Source: Lachnospiraceae bacterium
GTDB taxonomy: Bacteria; Bacillota; Clostridia; Lachnospirales; Lachnospiraceae
Reading direction: 5' to 3'
NCBI GenBank assembly: GCA_014804185.1
Contig: JAAVAG010000139.1
Location: 1 to 9,560 of the forward strand
Length of the DNA stretch: 9,560 nt
Under the pieces are notes generated by a model. It saw nothing but the letters and a program-made list of their open reading frames with translations. It searched no databases and had not been told where the DNA came from. Positions within the stretch are counted from its first letter, which is position 1, and each line of letters begins with the position of its first letter. Made by a program: the position numbers and the translations under genes. Positions 6,479 to 9,560 of the stretch are shown one piece after another.

Positions 6479-6499
6479 CTTCAAATCCTCCAGTATAAT
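6471..6499 (+). promoter_or_regulatory. Promoter for the DUF3781 gene
   Basis: TTGTCC (6471-6476) and a perfect TATAAT (6494-6499) are separated by 17 bases, a good sigma-A type promoter reading toward the gene at 6559. It covers the ATG and Shine-Dalgarno of the minus-strand 23-codon ORF, and a perfect palindrome TAATATATTA overlaps it at 6496-6505. Transcription in the two directions would collide here. Confidence 0.6.
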
Positions 6500-6558
6500 A
6501 TATTAGCACATATGAAATGGGCGCTGGAGAATGACCGTGATTTGTGAGGTGCTTTCAA

Positions 6559-6810
6559 ATGAACAACTTAATTGAAAATATTGATAAACTTCATACAACG
6601 GAGATGGGAATAGAGCGCATAAAAAGGAACTTGCAAATTGAAACAGATGATGTTGTGCAGTGGTGCAGAGTGCATATTCTGGATAAAAATGCGGCTATTG
6701 AACGAACAGGAAAAAACTGGTACGTGACCATAGATAATTGTAGAATAACGATAAACGCACATAGTTATACAATCATTACAGCGCACAGGAGGCAGAAAGA
6801 TAATGAGTAA
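6559..6810 (+). CDS. DUF3781 domain-containing protein
   Basis: The product is a soluble protein of 83 residues, spanning essentially the whole DUF3781 family domain. Characteristic stretches are ENIDKLHTTEMGIERIKRNL, DDVVQWCRVHIL, IERTGKNWYVTIDN and the C-terminal SYTIITAHR. The family is widespread in Bacillota and has no established function that I know of. The ATG at 6559 follows GAGG (6546-6549) by 9 bases. A frame from the GTG-type start at 6544 would use the ribosome site itself as coding sequence and is not preferred. A TATAAT promoter lies 60 bases upstream. An inverted repeat follows the stop, before the acetyltransferase gene, which may or may not be transcribed with it. Confidence 0.85.
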   Translation: MNNLIENIDKLHTTEMGIERIKRNLQIETDDVVQWCRVHILDKNAAIERTGKNWYVTIDNCRITINAHSYTIITAHRRQKDNE

Positions 6811-6814
6811 CTTG

Positions 6815-6850
6815 GAGTCAGAACAGTGTGTAGTGGAGGCTTTCTGACTC
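6815..6850 (+). repeat. Perfect 9-bp inverted repeat between DUF3781 and GNAT genes
   Basis: GAGTCAGAA (6815-6823) pairs exactly with TTCTGACTC (6842-6850) around an 18-base loop. It starts 4 bases after the DUF3781 stop codon. No T-run follows (GGAAATTT), so it is not a standard intrinsic terminator. It could be an RNA processing or stability element, a factor-binding site, or a weak attenuator ahead of the acetyltransferase ribosome site at 6862-6866. Confidence 0.5.
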
Positions 6851-6875
6851 GGAAATTTAACGGAGGACATTCGCT

Positions 6876-7397
6876 TTGCAATACGAAAGGATAGAAAGTA
6901 AGGATTACAATATGTTTCACCGACTGTTGGAAGATTACTATCGGGATGGAGAGGATGCGGACACACCGCAGGATGAAATAGATTCTTTTATCCAAATGCT
7001 GTTTGGAATGATCCTGGAACACAAAATGGAAGGCTGTTTCGCGAAAAATGACGGATCGCTGATCGGCTTTGTCTTATGGGCTATAGATACGGAGGAACTG
7101 CCGTTCAGTGAAATGACAGGCGCCGGAACGATTCTGGAAATAGGAGTTATTTCCGCGTTTCGCTCCTCCGGTTTTGGAAAGCAGATCGTATTGGATACGG
7201 AAAAGCAGATACTTTCCAAGGGAAGCAGCCTGTGTTATGTGTCTGCGTATGGCCCTGCTCAGGAGTTCTGGGCGAGATGCGGATATACTTTTAATGGTTT
7301 GACAGCAGGCAACGGACTGCCGATTATGGTCAGGAATATAGAGGAATTGGGTGAGAGCAGAGCAGGAGAAACGGCAGAAAAATGGGTGGGAAAATGA
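6876..7397 (+). CDS. GNAT-family N-acetyltransferase
   Basis: The product has 173 residues. GNAT enzymes move the acetyl group of acetyl-CoA to an amine. The substrate cannot be told here. The acetyl-CoA pyrophosphate-binding motif A is seen as LEIGVISAFRSSGFG (residues 87-101, with R96-S-S-G-F-G matching R/QxxGxG/A). The later AxxFWxRCGY segment (about 128-137) matches motif B. The start is a TTG at 6876, supported by GGAGG at 6862-6866 with 9 bases between. The first internal ATG (6912) lacks a ribosome site and would remove the first strand. The C-terminal 20 residues are low-complexity and charged, and the stop overlaps the glycosylase start. It is probably the first gene of the run reaching the right edge. 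Confidence 0.9.
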   Translation: MQYERIESKDYNMFHRLLEDYYRDGEDADTPQDEIDSFIQMLFGMILEHKMEGCFAKNDGSLIGFVLWAIDTEELPFSEMTGAGTILEIGVISAFRSSGFGKQIVLDTEKQILSKGSSLCYVSAYGPAQEFWARCGYTFNGLTAGNGLPIMVRNIEELGESRAGETAEKWVGK

Positions 7398-7966
7398 AAA
7401 TAAGAAACAGGTGCAAGTGGGTCAATCTGAAAAATCCTGTGTACATAGAATACCATGATAAGGAATGGGGAGTGCCTTGCCATGATGAGCACATGCTGTA
7501 TGAACTTCTGATTTTGGAATGCTTTCAGGCTGGGCTGTCCTGGGAGTGCGTATTAAATAAACGGCAGGGATTCAGAGAGGCCTTTGACAATTTTAATATT
7601 GATAAGGTCATTTTATATGATGAGAGAAAGCAGGAACAATTACTTGCGGATACATCGATTGTCAGAAATAAATTAAAAGTAAAAGCGAGTATTACGAACA
7701 GTATCATATTCAGACAGATTCAACAGGAGTTTGGCTCGTTTGAGCATTATATCTGGGGATTTACCGACAGGAAAGTAATCAGAGAAGACTACTCTTTAAG
7801 AACCACTTCGCCATTGTCAGATAAAATTTCAGCGGATTTGAGGAAAAGAGGAATGAAATTTGTCGGTTCTACGATTATATATTCTTATCTGCAGGCAATC
7901 GGGATAATCGATGGTCATGGAACAGAATGTGACTGCGGCAAATCAGGCAATATAAGAACAGAATGA
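7394..7966 (+). CDS. tag: DNA-3-methyladenine glycosylase I
   Basis: The product has 190 residues. It removes 3-methyladenine from alkylated DNA by cutting the N-glycosidic bond, the first step of base excision repair. The family signature is complete: RCKWV near the N-terminus, YIEYHDKEWG, then LECFQAGLSW. By alignment with E. coli Tag, the base-pocket residues Y16, E38 and W46 correspond to Y20, E42 and W50. The zinc ligands correspond to C7, H21, H175 and C179 (HGTEC near the end). The start at 7394 overlaps the acetyltransferase stop (ATGA). An in-frame ATG at 7382 would add MGGK, and the ribosome signal does not separate the two well (AGGAG at 7364-7368, GGGTGGG at 7384-7390). It is co-transcribed with modification enzymes, which may reflect packing alone. 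Confidence 0.95.
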   Translation: MKIRNRCKWVNLKNPVYIEYHDKEWGVPCHDEHMLYELLILECFQAGLSWECVLNKRQGFREAFDNFNIDKVILYDERKQEQLLADTSIVRNKLKVKASITNSIIFRQIQQEFGSFEHYIWGFTDRKVIREDYSLRTTSPLSDKISADLRKRGMKFVGSTIIYSYLQAIGIIDGHGTECDCGKSGNIRTE

Positions 7967-8006
7967 CAGCTTTTGTTGAATGGGAAAAACAGGGGGTGAA
8001 GAGCAT

Positions 8007-8624
8007 ATGCTGGATGATAAAGGATTTGATTTATGGGCTGACGGATATGACCAGAGTGTGGGATTATCGGATGAGGACGGGACATATCCGTTTGCCGGAT
8101 ACAGACAGATTTTGAATGAAATTTATAACAGAGTGCTGAGCGGAAAAGGGAAAGAGGTTCTGGACATTGGTTTTGGCACAGGTGTGCTTACTGCTAAATT
8201 ATATGAGCATGGATGCAGTGTCTGGGGACAGGATTTTTCTGAAAGGATGATCGAACTGGCAAAAGAGAAAATGCCTGAAGCGAAGCTGTACCGGGGAGAT
8301 TTTTCAGAGGGACTTGTGAAAGAACTAACACAGCACAGATATGATGCAGTCATTGCCACTTATTCGCTGCATCATCTGACGGACGTGCAAAAGATCAGAC
8401 TGATGAAAAATCTTTTGCCATTATTGAAAGACGGCGGATGTATTTATATTGGAGATGTGGCATTTGAAACTCTTGCGGAATGGGAGAGACAAAGAAATTT
8501 GATCGGCGATGAATGGGATGACGAAGAATTCTACTTTGTGGTTGATGAAATGGCCCAGACATTTCCGCAGATAAAATTTGAACGGTTTTCTTTCTGTTCG
8601 GGATTGCTGTCTTTACAAAAATAA
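8007..8624 (+). CDS. Class I SAM-dependent methyltransferase
   Basis: The product has 205 residues. It transfers a methyl group from S-adenosylmethionine to an unknown acceptor. The Rossmann-type core shows motif I as VLDIGFGTG (51-59), an acidic residue at the end of the second strand (D76 in GQDFS), GDF at 98-100, the YDAVIATYSLHHL strand-helix (112-124) and LKDGGCIYIGD (140-150). This is the pattern of small-molecule methyltransferases (Methyltransf_11/25 type). The ATG at 8007 is preferred because GGTGA at 7995-7999 is 7 bases away. The ATG at 7980 has no ribosome site and adds a polar nonconserved stretch. It follows tag by 40 bases with no terminator between. Confidence 0.9.
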   Translation: MLDDKGFDLWADGYDQSVGLSDEDGTYPFAGYRQILNEIYNRVLSGKGKEVLDIGFGTGVLTAKLYEHGCSVWGQDFSERMIELAKEKMPEAKLYRGDFSEGLVKELTQHRYDAVIATYSLHHLTDVQKIRLMKNLLPLLKDGGCIYIGDVAFETLAEWERQRNLIGDEWDDEEFYFVVDEMAQTFPQIKFERFSFCSGLLSLQK

Positions 8625-8673
8625 GTATCTTTCAATAGACGGGACAGAGCGAAAAACGTGAACGGAAAGTGAG

Positions 8674-9024
8674 ATGATTCAGATGCATAGTGAGGATAAA
8701 ATAAAGGTAATCAAAATAAGTAAACAAGCGATATTTGAGTTTATTTATGAAAAAATAATCGAAAGCCAGGAAGCGTATTTTGATGTTGATGCAACAGAGG
8801 TTATGGATACGTTTGATATTGACTGGGAGACGGGAGAATTTATTTTTTGTGTGCATCAGTGCAAAGATGAAAATGGAGATATCGTACCTTTTCCAAAAGA
8901 AATTGATCTAAGGCAGCTTATGAAGAAATTACCGGATACAACTTTGTCGATGTTTTCAGGCGATTGTTATCAGGAATATTCAGCGGATCAATTGCAGCGG
9001 TATATGCGGGAGGAGAATAAATGA
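8674..9024 (+). CDS. Unknown 116-residue protein coupled to a methyltransferase
   Basis: The product has 116 residues, acidic and soluble, with no signal peptide or membrane helix. Visible blocks are KVIKISKQAIFEFIYEKI (probable helix), FDIDWETGEFIFCVHQC (probable paired strands), and FPKEIDLRQLMKKLPDTT. I recognise no domain, though similar uncharacterised proteins occur in Clostridia. The start could be ATG 8674 (GGAAAG 4 bases upstream) or ATG 8683 (GTGAG about 9 bases upstream). The first is kept as the longer reading. The stop overlaps the next methyltransferase start by 4 bp, so the two are translationally coupled. The gap of 49 bases after the preceding methyltransferase has no terminator. 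Confidence 0.75.
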   Translation: MIQMHSEDKIKVIKISKQAIFEFIYEKIIESQEAYFDVDATEVMDTFDIDWETGEFIFCVHQCKDENGDIVPFPKEIDLRQLMKKLPDTTLSMFSGDCYQEYSADQLQRYMREENK

Positions 9025-9560
9025 CAGAATCTACCATTCAAAATAAAACGGCATGGGAATATAACGCATATGAGTTTTGGGTGAAACAGTCCGGAACACC
9101 GGCCGAAAGAGCAAAAAAGGATCTGGAAAATCCGTTAGGTATGTTGAAGAGATATGCCGGTTATTTTGACACTTATAAGGATGTGAGAATAGCGAATATC
9201 TGTGGCTCCTGTGGGAAAAAGGCCGTACCTTTGGCTGTTTTGGGCGCGGAAGTTACTGTTTTTGATATTTCAGAAGATAATAAACGGTATGCGCTTGAAG
9301 TGGCGGAGGCTGCAAATGTCACGATCCATTTTGAGGTGTGCGATGTATTAGAGATAGATACCGGCAGATATGGGGGCTATTTTGATATCGTTTTCATGGA
9401 AGGAGGTGTGCTGCATTATTTCCATGATCTTGATGCATTTATGCAGATGATGTATTCTCTGCTGAAAGACGGCGGTAAAATGATATGCAGTGACTTTCAT
9501 CCATTCACAAAAATAAAAGACATATTACATTTTGAACAGCCGACGATGAGTTACTTCTCA
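9021..9560 (+). CDS. Class I SAM-dependent methyltransferase, cut by the right edge
   Basis: The first 180 residues are present and the frame is open to the end of the window. The core is recognisable: a first strand and loop RIANICGSCGKKAVPLA (56-72) in place of the usual DxGxGxG, the acidic end of strand two (D82 in VFDIS), a CDV at 107-109, and FDIVFMEGGVLHYF (121-134) followed by LLKDGGKMICSDFHP. The CGSCGK variant of motif I is seen in some small-molecule methyltransferases but makes the exact subfamily uncertain. GGAGG at 9009-9013 supports the ATG at 9021, which overlaps the preceding gene by 4 bp. It is not closely related to the methyltransferase at 8007 beyond the fold. Confidence 0.85.
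   Translation, partial: MTESTIQNKTAWEYNAYEFWVKQSGTPAERAKKDLENPLGMLKRYAGYFDTYKDVRIANICGSCGKKAVPLAVLGAEVTVFDISEDNKRYALEVAEAANVTIHFEVCDVLEIDTGRYGGYFDIVFMEGGVLHYFHDLDAFMQMMYSLLKDGGKMICSDFHPFTKIKDILHFEQPTMSYFS

Overview
The window looks like chromosome of a low-to-mid GC Bacillota, most likely class Clostridia (Lachnospiraceae-like). This is inference from the strong GGAGG-type Shine-Dalgarno sequences before nearly every gene, the use of GTG and TTG starts, the tight overlapping operons and the kinds of protein families present. Nothing in the window identifies a species. There is no rRNA, tRNA or CRISPR array and no intact transposase or integrase.

Layout. (1) Bases 1-72 are the last codons of a gene entering from the left, possibly a GNAT acetyltransferase. 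(2) 289-2021 is a two-gene operon: an ECF-type sigma factor overlapping by 4 bp a single-pass membrane protein with a large outside domain, a probable anti-sigma factor/sensor. (3) 2169-4891 is a signalling locus. It holds a small four-helix membrane protein, a spacer with a strong hairpin, an OmpR-family response regulator, a histidine kinase with a very short outside loop, and a second small membrane protein. The two small membrane proteins share a repeated GMC(M/C)xLV module, so they probably work with the kinase. The two promoter regions of this locus also share sequence elements. (4) 4860-6478 on the minus strand holds an eight-helix membrane protein of unknown function, whose end overlaps the end of the signalling operon by 32 bp, a 150-residue soluble unknown protein, and a possible 23-codon ORF. 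(5) 6559-9560 on the plus strand holds a DUF3781 protein and then a closely packed run: GNAT acetyltransferase, DNA-3-methyladenine glycosylase I (tag), class I SAM methyltransferase, an unknown 116-residue protein, and a second class I methyltransferase cut by the right edge.

How the genes relate. Regions 2 and 3 are two independent envelope-sensing modules: sigma/anti-sigma and two-component. Region 5 looks like a run of small-molecule and DNA modification or repair genes, probably co-transcribed, without an obvious single pathway. Several start codons were placed by Shine-Dalgarno spacing and differ from the longest reading frame (289, 2169, 2765, 5861, 6559, 7394, 8007).

I do not see a clearly new defence or mobile system. 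The most original signals are the shared membrane module around the two-component pair with its shared promoter elements, and the sigma/ectodomain pair.
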